Source of the DNA: Burkholderia latens
GTDB lineage: Bacteria; Pseudomonadota; Gammaproteobacteria; Burkholderiales; Burkholderiaceae
Length of the DNA: 47,620 nt
Direction: 5' to 3'
Assembly (NCBI RefSeq): GCF_902499045.1
Contig: NZ_CABVPL010000058.1
Span: 1-47,620, forward strand
Positions 29,985-42,464 of the stretch are shown here, one piece after another (position 1 is the first letter of the stretch; every line of letters starts with the position of its first letter). The notes below the pieces were generated by a model that saw only the letters and a program-made list of their open reading frames with translations, had not been told where the DNA came from and searched no databases. The position numbers were made by a program, and so were the translations under genes.

Positions 29985-30646
29985 TGGCCCGGCGCTCCCT
30001 GGATCGTGGTCGACGGCGACAGCTTCGCCGGCGCGCCGTTCAGCGGCCCGGCGCCGCCGTTCTTCGGCGACAGCATCGCGCGCACGCGGCCGTTCGGGTT
30101 GCCCGGCGCCGCGACGTCCTTGCCGCCCTTCGCGGTGTAGAAGTCGTGCTGGCCGTCGTACGTGATCACGCTGCCGTGCACGGTGTCGGCGATCGTCGAC
30201 GTGCCCTGCAGGCGGCGCACGGTCGCGGCCGTCGTCAGCGTCGTCAGGTCCTGCTTGCCGTCGTAGTCGATGCGCTCGGCGTCGCCGTCGATGTATTCGT
30301 CGAGACCTTCGCGCTTCTGGCGGAACGTCGCATGCTTCTTGCCGCTGCCGAACGACGTCGCGTACTGATAGCCTTCCGGGTCCTGGCGCACTTCGACGCG
30401 GTCGCCCTTGATGATGATCGTGCCCTTCGTGATCACGACGTTGCCGGTCGCGACCGTCACCTGCTTCAGGTCGTCATAGGTCAGATTGTCGGCCTCGACG
30501 TTGATCGGCTTGTTCTGGTCGGCCTTCTCGGCATGGGCGAGCGGCGCCAGCCCGACGAGCGGGAGCGCCACGAGCGTCGCGGCGAGCGCGGCGCGGACGG
30601 CGCGCGCAGCGCCGCCGGAATTCTGTCGAGGGAACGGTTCGTTCAT
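29981..30646 (-). CDS. lptA: LPS transport periplasmic bridge protein LptA
   Basis: Beta-jellyroll protein that polymerises across the periplasm to carry LPS from LptC to LptD. 221 residues with a signal peptide ending PLAHA, then [20 protein letters not shown] and repeated OstA-like strands ([27 protein letters not shown]). The tail after about 180 is Gly/Pro-rich. MNEPFPRQ at 30646 is the start chosen; a GTG at 30670 overlapping the lptC stop has an AAAGG upstream and cannot be excluded. Confidence 0.92.
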   Translation of the reverse strand: MNEPFPRQNSGGAARAVRAALAATLVALPLVGLAPLAHAEKADQNKPINVEADNLTYDDLKQVTVATGNVVITKGTIIIKGDRVEVRQDPEGYQYATSFGSGKKHATFRQKREGLDEYIDGDAERIDYDGKQDLTTLTTAATVRRLQGTSTIADTVHGSVITYDGQHDFYTAKGGKDVAAPGNPNGRVRAMLSPKNGGAGPLNGAPAKLSPSTTIQGAPGQ

Positions 30647-30666
30647 GCAGTCACGTGAGGGATGCG

Positions 30667-31281
30667 TCACTTGGGTTGACCTTTCGAGCCGCCGGACGTG
30701 TCCGCGGCGGCGATCGTGCCGCGCACGTTGCCGTAAAGCTCGATGACCCGGGTGACGTTGTTGTACTTCATGCCGTCGGTCGCGTTGACGAGCGACAGGC
30801 CGCGCTGAAGTTTAACCGGCTTTTCGGTCTGGATCACATCGTCATTGACGAAGATCCGGAAATGCTGGGAATCGGCCTGCATCTGCGGATCGCCGCCGCC
30901 GGCCACGCGCCGGATGCGCGCGTCGTCGTACAGGTCGACGATCGACACGTCGCCGTTGACCGTGCCGCGCTTCGCGGTGGTCGTCACGACCGGCTTGCCG
31001 GGCTGGAACGCGCGCATGGCCGGATCGGTCAGGTCGCTGTTCTCCGTGTCTTCGTAATGGATCAGCTTCGCGGCCGTCAGCCGGTACTGCGTCGTGCCGG
31101 TCTGGTCGAGCTCGGTGACCGAGAAGTTGTCCGCGAAATAGTCGGGCGTGTGGCGCTTCGGCTGCGCGGCGCCCTCGCCGGGCGGCGGCAGCGTCGCTTG
31201 CAGCAGCCACCACGTGACGCCCGCGAGCGCGGCGACCGCGACGAGCGGCAGCAACTGGGTCCAGCGGAAATGCGTGTTCAT
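30667..31281 (-). CDS. lptC: LPS export protein LptC
   Basis: Bitopic inner-membrane protein linking LptB2FG to LptA. 204 residues: one membrane span at about 10-30 (QLLPLVAVAALAGVTWWLLQ) and a periplasmic jellyroll with HTPDYFADNFSVTELDQTG and RVIELYGNVRGTI. It lies three bases after kdsC, in one operon with it. The 3' end overlaps the alternative lptA start. Confidence 0.93.
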   Translation of the reverse strand: MNTHFRWTQLLPLVAVAALAGVTWWLLQATLPPPGEGAAQPKRHTPDYFADNFSVTELDQTGTTQYRLTAAKLIHYEDTENSDLTDPAMRAFQPGKPVVTTTAKRGTVNGDVSIVDLYDDARIRRVAGGGDPQMQADSQHFRIFVNDDVIQTEKPVKLQRGLSLVNATDGMKYNNVTRVIELYGNVRGTIAAADTSGGSKGQPK

Positions 31282-31284
31282 CCG

Positions 31285-31821
31285 TCAGGCTCCGCAGGCG
31301 GCCGCGAGCAGCGCGTCGTAGCGGCGCTGCGCGCGCAGGATCGCGTCGCACACTTCGCGCACCGCGCCGTGGCCGCCGCGGGCCTCGGCCACCCAGTGCG
31401 CGCGGGCGATCACCTCGGGGTGCGCGTTGGCCGGCGCGGCCGCGAAGCCGCAACGCAGCATCACCGGCAGGTCGGGCCAGTCGTCGCCCATGTAGCCGCA
31501 CGCGTCGGCGCCGATGCCGAGCGATGCGGTCAGGTCGGCGAACACGGCGAGCTTGTTCTCGACGCCCTGGAACAGGTGCGCGATCTTCATTTCCTTCGCG
31601 CGCGCCGCGACGATGTCCGAGCGGCGGCCGGTGATGATCGCGGTCGCGATGCCGGCCTCGCCGAGCAGCTTCACGCCATGGCCGTCGAGCGAATTGAACG
31701 ACTTCATCGCGTCGCCGGCCGCGGTAAACAGCAGGCCGCCGTCGGTCAGCACGCCGTCGACGTCGAAAATCATCAGCTTCACGCGGCTCGCGCGTTCCGC
31801 CGCAGTCAGCGCTGCGCTCAT
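31285..31821 (-). CDS. kdsC: 3-deoxy-D-manno-octulosonate 8-phosphate phosphatase
   Basis: HAD-family phosphatase giving free Kdo for lipid A core synthesis. 178 residues. The nucleophile motif is D20-V-D22 in MIFDVDGVLTDG, with IITGRRS and YMGDDWPDLPV as the other HAD motifs; no cap domain, as usual for KdsC. Its ATG overlaps the kdsD stop (TGATG). Confidence 0.96.
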   Translation of the reverse strand: MSAALTAAERASRVKLMIFDVDGVLTDGGLLFTAAGDAMKSFNSLDGHGVKLLGEAGIATAIITGRRSDIVAARAKEMKIAHLFQGVENKLAVFADLTASLGIGADACGYMGDDWPDLPVMLRCGFAAAPANAHPEVIARAHWVAEARGGHGAVREVCDAILRAQRRYDALLAAACGA

Positions 31822-32804
31822 CAGATCACCTTCTTCGAAAACAGGTCGTGCATGTTCAGCGCGCCGATCAGCGCGCCGTCCGCATCGACCACGAGCATCT
31901 GGTTGATCCGGTGGCGCTCCATCAGTTCCACGGCTTCGACCGCGAGTTGATCGGGGCCGATCGTGCGCGGTGCGCGCGTCATCACGTCGGCGATCGGCAG
32001 CGTGCGGAAATCGCCGTCGCGCGCAAGCACGCGGCGCAGATCGCCGTCGGTGAAGATGCCGGCCACGCGGCCGTCGTCGCCGATCACGGCCGTCATGCCC
32101 ATCCGTTTCGCGGTGATCTGGAACAGTGCATCCGACAGCGTCGCGTCGAGCCCGACGCGCGGCACGTCGTCGCCCGAGCGCATCACGTCGCGCACGTGCG
32201 TGAGCAGGCGGCGGCCGAGCGCGCCGCCCGGATGCGAGCGCGCGAAGTCCTCGGAACCGAAACCGCGCGCGTCGAGCACCGCGACGGCGAGCGCGTCGCC
32301 GAGCGCGAGCGCGGCGGTCGTGCTCGCGGTGGGCGCGAGGTTCAGCGGGCACGCTTCCTTCGAGACGGCCGCGTTCAGGTTCACGTCGGCGAGCGTGCCG
32401 AGGCTCGATTCCGCGCGGCCCGTGATCGCGATCAGCTTCGCGCCGATCCGCTTGACGAGCGGCAGGATCGCGACGAGTTCTTCCGACTCGCCCGAATAGG
32501 AGATGCCGATGAAGACGTCGTCGGAGGTGACCATCCCGAGGTCGCCATGGCTGGCCTCGGCCGGATGGACGAAGAAGGCCGGCGTGCCGGTGCTCGCCAG
32601 CGTGGCTGCGATCTTGCGGGCGATATGCCCCGATTTGCCGATGCCGGATACCACGACGCGCCCGCGGCAGCCGAGCAGCAGCGCAACGGCATGGACGAAG
32701 TCGCCGTCGAGCTGGTCGCGCAGCGCGCGCACGGCGTCCGCCTCGATGTCGAGCACGTCGCGGGCGAGCGCGAGCGCCCGATCATCATTGATTTTCGCTA
32801 TCAT
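31821..32804 (-). CDS. kdsD: Arabinose-5-phosphate isomerase
   Basis: Converts ribulose 5-phosphate to arabinose 5-phosphate, the first step of Kdo synthesis. 327 residues: a SIS sugar-isomerase domain (GIGKSGHIARKIAATLASTGTPAFF, EASHGDLGM) followed by a pair of CBS domains from about 205 (DVMRSGDDVPRVG, DVMTRAPRTI). First gene of the kdsD-kdsC-lptC-lptA-lptB run. Divergent from the antiporter gene at 32930, with which it shares a 125-base promoter gap. Confidence 0.95.
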   Translation of the reverse strand: MIAKINDDRALALARDVLDIEADAVRALRDQLDGDFVHAVALLLGCRGRVVVSGIGKSGHIARKIAATLASTGTPAFFVHPAEASHGDLGMVTSDDVFIGISYSGESEELVAILPLVKRIGAKLIAITGRAESSLGTLADVNLNAAVSKEACPLNLAPTASTTAALALGDALAVAVLDARGFGSEDFARSHPGGALGRRLLTHVRDVMRSGDDVPRVGLDATLSDALFQITAKRMGMTAVIGDDGRVAGIFTDGDLRRVLARDGDFRTLPIADVMTRAPRTIGPDQLAVEAVELMERHRINQMLVVDADGALIGALNMHDLFSKKVI

Positions 32805-32929
32805 GCGCGGAGTATAGCAAAGGCGTTTGTTCGCCGCGCCGCGCCTTCGGACTTGTCCGAGGTTGCCGGTCCACCGCCACCACCCGCGCCCGCATTGCCG
32901 TGGCCCCGACGAACGAGGACGCTTCGCCC

Positions 32930-34936
32930 GTGATTTCCCCGCTCGAAATGACCCTGCTGCTGCTGCTGGCCTCGGTGGTGGGCGTCGTCGTGTTTCGCTC
33001 GCTGAATCTGCCGCCGATGCTCGGCTATCTGACCGTCGGCATCCTGGTCGGCCCGCACGCGTTCGGCGTCGCCGCGGACCTCGAGCGGGCCGAGCATCTC
33101 GCGGAATTCGGCGTGGTGTTCCTGATGTTCTCGATCGGCCTCGAATTCTCGCTCGCGAAGCTGCGGGCGATGCAGCGGCTCGTGTTCGGGCTCGGGCTGC
33201 TGCAGGTGGTCGTGACGCTTGCGGTCGCGGTCGTGCTCGGCGCGCTGTTCGAGCGCTGGATGCACATCACGTGGCAGGGCAGCGTCGCGCTCGGCGGCGC
33301 GCTCGCGATGTCGTCGACGGCGATCGTGTCGAAGATGCTCGCCGAGCGGCTCGAGATCGAGACCGAGCACGGCCGCAACATCTTCGGCGTGCTGCTGTTC
33401 CAGGATCTCGCGGTGGTGCCGCTGCTGATCGTGATCGCCGCGTTCGGCGCCGAATCGTCGAAGGATCTCGCGCTCACGCTCGGCTTCGCGGCGGTCAAGA
33501 TCGTGATCGCGCTCGCGCTGCTGCTCGTCATCGGCCAGCGGTTCATGACGCGCTGGCTCAACGTGGTCGCGCGGCGCCGCTCGCAGGAGCTGTTCGTGCT
33601 GAACCTGCTGCTCGTCACGCTCGGCGCCGCGTTCATCACCGACCGCTTCGGCTTGTCGCTCGCGCTCGGCGCGTTCATCGCGGGGATGCTGATCTCCGAG
33701 ACACCGTTCCGCCATCAGGTGGAAGAAGACATCAAGCCGTTCCGCGACGTGCTGCTCGGGCTGTTCTTCGTGACGACGGGGATGCTGCTCGATCCGCGCG
33801 TGATCTGGGAGCATCCGCTGATCGTGCTCGGCTTCTTCGTCGGGCAGATCCTGTTCAAGGCGACGATGATCGCGGGGCTCGCGAGGCTGTTCGGCGCGAC
33901 GCCGGGCGTCGCGATGCGCACCGGCATCGGGCTCGCGCAGGCCGGTGAATTCGGCTTCGTGCTGCTGAACCTGATCCTCGACCGGCATCTGGTCGATTCG
34001 ACGCTGTTGCAGGCGATCCTCGCGTCGATGCTGTTGTCGATGCTCGCCGCGCCGTTCCTGATCCAGAACGCCGACCGGATCGTGATGCGGCTGTCGTCGA
34101 CGGAATGGATGCAGCAGTCGCTGCAGATGACGCGGATCGCGACGCAAAGCCTCAAGCAGCGCGGCCACGTGATCATCTGCGGCTACGGCCGTGCGGGCCA
34201 GAACCTCGCGCGGATGCTCGAGCAGGAAGGCATCTCGTACGTCGCGCTCGACCTCGACCCCGATCGCGTGAGCGCGGCGGCGACGGCCGGCGAATCGGTC
34301 GTGTTCGGCGACGCGGCGCGCCGCGAGTCGCTGCTCGCGGCCGGTATCCATCGCGCGGCGGCCGTCGCGATCACGTATGCGAACACGCCGTCCGCGCTGC
34401 GCGTGCTGCATCACGTGCACGAGCTCGAGCCGACGCTGCCCGCGATCGTGCGCACGGTCGACGACGCCGACCTCGAGAAACTGCTCGCGGCCGGCGCGAC
34501 GGAAGTGATTCCGGAGATCGTCGAGGGCAGCCTGATGCTCGCGTCGCACACGCTGGTGCTGGTCGGCGTGCCGATGCGCAAGGTCGTGCGGCGCGTCGAG
34601 GAGATGCGCGACGAACGCTACAGTCTGCTGCGCGGCTATTTCCACGGCGCGGACGACGCGGACGACGACGATCACGAGCAGGTGCGGCTACAATCGGTGC
34701 CGGTCGATGCGCGCGCGGACGCGGTCGGGCGCTCGCTGGAGGAGCTCGGGCTGTACGCGCTCGGGCTCGAAGTCACGGCGATCCGCCGGCACGGGATCCG
34801 CGGCGTCGAACCCGATCCGCAGACCAAGCTGCGCGCGAGCGACATCGTCGTGCTGCGCGGATTGCCCGAAGCGCTCGCGCTCGCGGAGGAGCGGCTGTCG
34901 CGGCATCGGCGCGAACCGCCGGCCGCGGTCGCATGA
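32930..34936 (+). CDS. CPA2-family monovalent cation:proton antiporter (Kef/YbaL type)
   Basis: 668 residues. The first 385 or so contain about 12 membrane spans of a Na+/H+ exchanger domain (GILVGPHAFG, MFSIGLEFSL, GEFGFVLLNLIL). A cytoplasmic TrkA-N Rossmann domain follows (HVIICGYGRAGQNLARMLEQ) and then a TrkA-C domain (about 580-660). This layout fits potassium/proton antiporters gated by nucleotides. GTG at 32930 is chosen for GAGGA ten bases upstream and the family start ISPLEMTLLL; a GTG at 32900 is possible. Ion specificity cannot be read. Confidence 0.88.
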   Translation: MISPLEMTLLLLLASVVGVVVFRSLNLPPMLGYLTVGILVGPHAFGVAADLERAEHLAEFGVVFLMFSIGLEFSLAKLRAMQRLVFGLGLLQVVVTLAVAVVLGALFERWMHITWQGSVALGGALAMSSTAIVSKMLAERLEIETEHGRNIFGVLLFQDLAVVPLLIVIAAFGAESSKDLALTLGFAAVKIVIALALLLVIGQRFMTRWLNVVARRRSQELFVLNLLLVTLGAAFITDRFGLSLALGAFIAGMLISETPFRHQVEEDIKPFRDVLLGLFFVTTGMLLDPRVIWEHPLIVLGFFVGQILFKATMIAGLARLFGATPGVAMRTGIGLAQAGEFGFVLLNLILDRHLVDSTLLQAILASMLLSMLAAPFLIQNADRIVMRLSSTEWMQQSLQMTRIATQSLKQRGHVIICGYGRAGQNLARMLEQEGISYVALDLDPDRVSAAATAGESVVFGDAARRESLLAAGIHRAAAVAITYANTPSALRVLHHVHELEPTLPAIVRTVDDADLEKLLAAGATEVIPEIVEGSLMLASHTLVLVGVPMRKVVRRVEEMRDERYSLLRGYFHGADDADDDDHEQVRLQSVPVDARADAVGRSLEELGLYALGLEVTAIRRHGIRGVEPDPQTKLRASDIVVLRGLPEALALAEERLSRHRREPPAAVA

Positions 34937-35001
34937 GCCGCGACGCCACGCGTGTGTCGATTCAGCGAGTCGATGCCATAACCTGACCCGTATTTGTTCG
35001 A

Positions 35002-35033
35002 AACGGTGCCCGATCTTCGCGCACCGTTTTTTT
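35002..35033 (+). terminator. Terminator hairpin directly upstream of apt
   Basis: AACGGTGC and GCACCGTT enclose 11 bases, followed by a T run that ends three bases before the apt GGAGAG ribosome binding site. As a terminator it would end antiporter transcripts; it would also cut off any apt transcript started further upstream. Confidence 0.8.
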
Positions 35034-35044
35034 CGGAGAGTTTC

Positions 35045-35611
35045 ATGCCGCATTCGTCGTCGGGCGCACCGCTCGATCCGGTCGCCTTCATCCACAGCCA
35101 GATCCGCACGGTGCCCGACTGGCCGCAGCCGGGCGTGCAGTTCCGCGACATTACGACGCTGCTGCAGAGCCCGAAGGCGCTGCGCATCCTCGTCGACCTG
35201 TTCGTCGAGCGCTATGTCGATGCGAAGCTCGACTACGTCGCGGGGCTCGACGCGCGCGGTTTCATCATCGCGCCGATCGTCGCGTACGAGCTGAGCGTCG
35301 GCTTCGTGCCGATCCGCAAGGTCGGCAAGCTGCCGTACAAGACGCGCTCGGAGTCGTACGACCTCGAATACGGCAGCGCGACGGTCGAGATCCACGAAGA
35401 CGCGTGCCGCCCCGGCGATCGCGTGATCATCATGGACGACCTGATCGCGACCGGCGGCACGATGATGGCGGGGCGCAACCTGCTGCAGCGGCTCGGCGCG
35501 GTGGTCGTCGAGGGCGCGGCGATCATCGACCTGCCCGATCTCGGCGGCTCGACGCTGCTGCGCAATGCCGGGCTGCCCGTCTACACCGTCACCGAATTCG
35601 CCGGCCACTGA
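35045..35611 (+). CDS. apt: Adenine phosphoribosyltransferase
   Basis: Salvages adenine to AMP with PRPP. 188 residues. FHS-type N-terminal helix [33 protein letters not shown], and the PRPP loop [14 protein letters not shown] are conserved. ATG at 35045 with GGAG six bases upstream. The upstream hairpin may make expression conditional. Confidence 0.95.
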   Translation: MPHSSSGAPLDPVAFIHSQIRTVPDWPQPGVQFRDITTLLQSPKALRILVDLFVERYVDAKLDYVAGLDARGFIIAPIVAYELSVGFVPIRKVGKLPYKTRSESYDLEYGSATVEIHEDACRPGDRVIIMDDLIATGGTMMAGRNLLQRLGAVVVEGAAIIDLPDLGGSTLLRNAGLPVYTVTEFAGH

Positions 35612-35653
35612 GCCAGTGAGCCACTGAACGCCGGCCCACGCCGAGAGGTCACG

Positions 35654-36268
35654 ATGCCCAATTTCATGCTGTTTCTCGCCACGTCGATCGCGATCACGTT
35701 CGCGCCCGGTCCCGACAACCTGCAGGTGCTGGCGCGCGGGATCTCGCAGGGCCGCGCGGCCGGCTTCGTCGCGGCGCTCGGCTTCACCGCCGGCATCCTG
35801 TTCCATACGACGCTCGCGGCGCTGGGCGTCGCGGCCGTGCTGCGTTCGTCGCCGGTCGCGTTCCAGGCGCTGAAGCTGGCGGGCGCCGCGTATCTCGTAT
35901 GGATCGGCATCAAGGCGCTGCGCAGCCAGGGCCTCTCGAATGCGCACGCGCGCCCGCCGCAGCCGCTCGGTGCGATCTTCCGGCAGAGCGTGATCGGCAA
36001 CCTGATGAACCCGAAGGTCACGCTGTTCTTCGTCGTGTTCCTGCCGCAGTTCGTCGATCCGCACGGCGTGCAGGGCGTCACGCTGCAGATGTTCGAGCTC
36101 GGCGCGCTGTTCATGCTGCAGACGGCCGCGATCTTCTCGCTGTTCGGCATCGGCGCGGGCGTGATCGGCGCATGGCTGAAGCGTCGCCCGAAGGCCGGCG
36201 TGTGGCTCGACCGGATCGCCGGCGCGACGTTCATCGCGATCGGCATTCGCGTCGCCCTGAAGGATTGA
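35654..36268 (+). CDS. LysE/RhtB-family amino acid exporter
   Basis: 204-residue inner-membrane protein with about six hydrophobic spans. Family signatures: FAPGPDNLQVLARGISQGRAAG at the N-terminus, KLAGAAYLVWIGIKALR, and NLMNPKVTLFFVVFLPQFV. Members export lysine, homoserine, threonine, leucine or other small molecules; the substrate cannot be told. Five bases before the Nudix gene, so probably cotranscribed. Confidence 0.9.
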   Translation: MPNFMLFLATSIAITFAPGPDNLQVLARGISQGRAAGFVAALGFTAGILFHTTLAALGVAAVLRSSPVAFQALKLAGAAYLVWIGIKALRSQGLSNAHARPPQPLGAIFRQSVIGNLMNPKVTLFFVVFLPQFVDPHGVQGVTLQMFELGALFMLQTAAIFSLFGIGAGVIGAWLKRRPKAGVWLDRIAGATFIAIGIRVALKD

Positions 36269-36273
36269 AGCCG

Positions 36274-37131
36274 ATGACGTTTCCGTGCATCGCGGCCGCG
36301 CGCCGCTTCGATCCGGCCGCGCATCTGCGTTTCGAGATCGGCGGCCGGCAGGTCGGCTGGGTGCGGCGCAGCGACGTCGCGAAGCTCGTGCGCTGGCCCG
36401 ACGTGTTCGAGCTGACGGACGAGCGCGTCGTGCTGTCGGCGCGCTACGACACGGTCGATGCGCGCAGCATGGCGCTCGCGAGCGCGATCGGCGCGCTGGC
36501 CGCCGAAGGCGCGATTCCCGGCTGGCGCGACGAGATCTATGCGATCCGCAACCGCTTCGACGATCCGCCGCTCGCGTATATCGAGCGCGCCGCGTCGCGC
36601 TTCTTCGGGACGCAGACTTATGCGGTGCATCTGAACGGCATCGTAGAATATGCGGTTGCGCCGGGTTCGCCCGCCGCGCCGCAGATGTGGCTCGGCCGCC
36701 GCAGCGCGACCAAGGCCACCGACCCCGGCATGCTCGACAACGTCGTCGCGGGCGGCATCGGCTGGGGCCTGGGCGTTCACGAGACGCTCATCAAGGAGTG
36801 CTGGGAAGAGGCCGGCATGCCGGCCGAACTCGCGGCGCGCGCGATCGCGGGCCGGGCGGTGCAGGTGTTGTGCTCGCTGCCGGAAGGCACGCAGTCCGAA
36901 TTGATCTTCGTGTACGACCTGCCGTTGCCGCGCGACTTCGCGCCGCACAACCAGGACGGCGAAGTGGCCGAACATCTGCTGGCCGGCGTGCCCGAAGTGA
37001 TCACGTGGCTGCGCGAAGGCCGCGCGACGATGGATGCGAGCCTCGCGATGCTCGACACGCTGCTGCGCCATCGCTGGCTTGCGGCGGCCGATGCCGCAGG
37101 CATCGACGCGCTGTTCGCGCCGGCCGCGTAG
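36274..37131 (+). CDS. Nudix hydrolase with DUF4743 N-terminal domain
   Basis: 285 residues. Residues 1-120 form the DUF4743 domain seen in the fungal thiamine pyrophosphokinase-linked protein Tnr3; residues about 125-270 are a Nudix domain. The Nudix box reads GGIGWGLGVHETLIKECWEEAGM: the KECWEEAG core is there, but the upstream Glu of the general consensus is replaced in the way typical of this subfamily. Tnr3-type Nudix proteins are reported to act on oxidised thiamine diphosphate derivatives. ATG at 36274 follows lysE by five bases. Confidence 0.85.
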   Translation: MTFPCIAAARRFDPAAHLRFEIGGRQVGWVRRSDVAKLVRWPDVFELTDERVVLSARYDTVDARSMALASAIGALAAEGAIPGWRDEIYAIRNRFDDPPLAYIERAASRFFGTQTYAVHLNGIVEYAVAPGSPAAPQMWLGRRSATKATDPGMLDNVVAGGIGWGLGVHETLIKECWEEAGMPAELAARAIAGRAVQVLCSLPEGTQSELIFVYDLPLPRDFAPHNQDGEVAEHLLAGVPEVITWLREGRATMDASLAMLDTLLRHRWLAAADAAGIDALFAPAA

Positions 37132-37227
37132 CGCCGCGCCGCATGCGGAGCCGGCCCGCGCTTTGTGCGCCGGTGCGGCCGAGCGGGCGCCTATTTGACG
37201 AATACCGAAACGAAGGGAGTAGCGGTC

Positions 37228-38112
37228 ATGTCGACCGATCACAGCTTTATCTTGAAATTGTCGTGCCCCGACCGGCACGGCATCGTCCACGCGGTCTCGG
37301 GCTTCCTGTTCGAGCGCAACAACAACATCCTCGATTCCGCGCAGTTCGGCGACAGCCGCACCGGCGAGTTCTTCATGCGCGTGCACTTCGAGCAGGACGC
37401 CAACGGCACGGATGCCGCGTCGGCGCTCGACACGCTTCGCAACGAATTCGCGCCGCTCGCCGAGCAGTTCGCGATGCGCTGGGAACTGCACGACGCGTCG
37501 GTGAAACCGCGTGTCGTGATCATGGTGTCGAAGATCGGCCATTGCCTGAACGACCTGCTGTTCCGCTATCGCACCGGCCAGCTGCCGATCGAGATTCCGG
37601 CGATCGTGTCGAACCACAAGGAGTTCTACCAGCTCGCCGCGAGCTACAACATTCCGTTCCATCACTTCCCGCTCGCCGGCGGCTCGTCCGATGCGGCGAA
37701 GGCCGCGCAGGAAGCGCGCGTGCTGGAGGTGATCGACGAACACCAGGCCGATCTCGTCGTGCTCGCGCGCTACATGCAGATCCTGTCGCCGAACATGTGC
37801 GAGCAGCTCGCCGGCCGCGCGATCAACATCCATCATTCGTTCCTGCCGAGCTTCAAGGGCGCGAAGCCGTACTATCAGGCGTTCGACCGCGGCGTGAAGC
37901 TGATCGGCGCGACTGCGCACTACGTGACCACCGATCTCGACGAAGGCCCGATCATCGAGCAGGAAGTCGAACGCGTCGATCACAGCATGACGCCGGACCA
38001 GCTCACCGCGATCGGCCGCGACGTCGAGTGCGTGACGCTCGCGCGCGCGGTGAAGTGGCACGTCGAGCACCGGATCGTGCTGAACGGGACGAAGACGGTC
38101 GTGTTCCGCTGA
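37228..38112 (+). CDS. purU: Formyltetrahydrofolate deformylase
   Basis: Hydrolyses 10-formyl-THF to formate and THF, balancing one-carbon pools and feeding PurT. 294 residues: an N-terminal ACT domain (SFILKLSCPDRHGIVHAVSGFL) and a formyltransferase-like catalytic domain with INIHHSFLPSF and the Asp of TTDLDEGPII. ATG at 37228 has GGGAG nine bases upstream. A strong two-way terminator follows. Confidence 0.96.
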   Translation: MSTDHSFILKLSCPDRHGIVHAVSGFLFERNNNILDSAQFGDSRTGEFFMRVHFEQDANGTDAASALDTLRNEFAPLAEQFAMRWELHDASVKPRVVIMVSKIGHCLNDLLFRYRTGQLPIEIPAIVSNHKEFYQLAASYNIPFHHFPLAGGSSDAAKAAQEARVLEVIDEHQADLVVLARYMQILSPNMCEQLAGRAINIHHSFLPSFKGAKPYYQAFDRGVKLIGATAHYVTTDLDEGPIIEQEVERVDHSMTPDQLTAIGRDVECVTLARAVKWHVEHRIVLNGTKTVVFR

Positions 38113-38167
38113 TCGGCGCTTCGGGCCGGGCGGCAGCCGGTGCCGGCCGCTCGCGGCCGCAAGCGAA

Positions 38168-38203
38168 AACGCCGCGCACTTTACGGTGCGCGGCGTTTTT
38201 TTT
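38168..38203 (+). terminator. Rho-independent terminator between purU and the PerM-like gene
   Basis: AACGCCGCGCAC and GTGCGCGGCGTT, a 12-base-pair stem with a six-base loop, then eight or more T on the plus strand. The minus strand also has four T, so it can end the convergent transcript from 38238. Confidence 0.95.
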
Positions 38204-38237
38204 ATCGCGTGACGAGCGGCGCGCTGGCGGCGGCGCG

Positions 38238-39320
38238 TCAGATCAGCCGCAGCATGTACAGCTCGCGCTTCAGGTACGCATAGAAGATCGGCGCGGCGAT
38301 CACGCCCGGCAGCCCGAACGCGGCTTCCATGATCAGCATCGCGAGCAGCAGCTCCCACGCGCGCGACTCGATCTGCCCGCCGATGATCTTCGCGTTCAGG
38401 AAGTATTCGAGCTTGTGGATGATCACGAGGAACGCGAGCGATGCGATCGCGGTGCCCATGCTGACCGACAACGACACCGCGACGATCAGCGTGTTCGAGA
38501 TCAGGTTGCCGATCACCGGCAGCAGCCCGACGATGAACGTGACGAGCACGAGCGTCTTCGACAGCGGCAGCCGCTGATGGAAGACCGGCAGTGCGATGAG
38601 CAGGTAGATCGCGGTGAACGCCGCGTTGATCGCCGAGATCTTGATCTGCGCGAACACGATCCGGCGGAACGATTCGGCGAAACGCGACACGCGCGTGACG
38701 AGCGCGGTCGACAGCGGCCGGCGCACCTTGCCGTGCTCGACGCCGATCGCGATCATCGCGCCGATGATCATCCCGAACAGCACGTGGCCGAAGCCGCGCG
38801 CGACGCTCTTGCCGCCTTGCTGCAGCTGATCCATGTGCGAGTGCATCAGCAGCGCCGCCTTCGCCTTCATCTGCTCGACGTCCACCGGCAGCAGGTTCGC
38901 GATCCAGGCCGGCGTGCGCGCGCGTGTCTGCTCGACTATCTGCATCAGCTGGCCAAGAAGGCTCTGCAGGTTCGGCACCGTGTGCTCGAAATGCTCGATG
39001 ATGCCGATCGTCAGGCCCGTGAGCCCGCCGACGATCGCGATCGACAGCAGCACGACCGCGACCCAGCGGGCGCGCATGCTGGTGGTGTGGCGCTCGATGA
39101 CCGGCGCGATCGTGTGGATCAGCTGATAGACCAGCATGCCGGCCAGCAGCCCGCCGAGCAGCTTGAGCTCGATGACCAGCACCATCGCGACGACGGCGAG
39201 CAGATAGCTGCCGATCTCGATCGCCGACAGCTTCGGCAGGCTGAAGTCGCTCGTCAGCCGCACGCTGCGCAGGTGCGGCTCGCGGCTCTGGGCGTCGCGC
39301 GACTCTTGTTGCTTCTCCAT
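38238..39320 (-). CDS. AI-2E/PerM-family membrane protein
   Basis: 360 residues with about eight membrane spans and a long periplasmic or cytoplasmic loop at about 100-200, the pattern of the AI-2E family (YdgG/TqsA, PerM). The most conserved end is LGLLPVIGNLISNT-like (VGLLPVIGNLISNTLIVAV) and LLLAMLIMEAAFGLPGVIAAP. Members have been linked to autoinducer-2 export or sodium/proton antiport; specific function unknown. Convergent with purU. Confidence 0.85.
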   Translation of the reverse strand: MEKQQESRDAQSREPHLRSVRLTSDFSLPKLSAIEIGSYLLAVVAMVLVIELKLLGGLLAGMLVYQLIHTIAPVIERHTTSMRARWVAVVLLSIAIVGGLTGLTIGIIEHFEHTVPNLQSLLGQLMQIVEQTRARTPAWIANLLPVDVEQMKAKAALLMHSHMDQLQQGGKSVARGFGHVLFGMIIGAMIAIGVEHGKVRRPLSTALVTRVSRFAESFRRIVFAQIKISAINAAFTAIYLLIALPVFHQRLPLSKTLVLVTFIVGLLPVIGNLISNTLIVAVSLSVSMGTAIASLAFLVIIHKLEYFLNAKIIGGQIESRAWELLLAMLIMEAAFGLPGVIAAPIFYAYLKRELYMLRLI

Positions 39321-39578
39321 CGTGGATTCCTGTCGTTCGAGTGTCGTGACGCGCGGTAGGCGGCAGGACGGCGGTCGGCCGGCGCCGCACCGGATTGGTG
39401 CGGATGGCGAACCTTACGACCGTAAAGTATAGCTGCCATTATCGTCCGCCACGGGACAGTTTGGCTCGTGGTGTAAACGCAGAGGGGGAAAACCGCGGAA
39501 GGGAAAACGATGACACCGGCGCCGCTGCGGGCGCCGGACGCGCGCGGCCCGGGCAGCCGCGCGCGGGAACGGCCGCCG

Positions 39579-42464
<2,886 letters not shown>

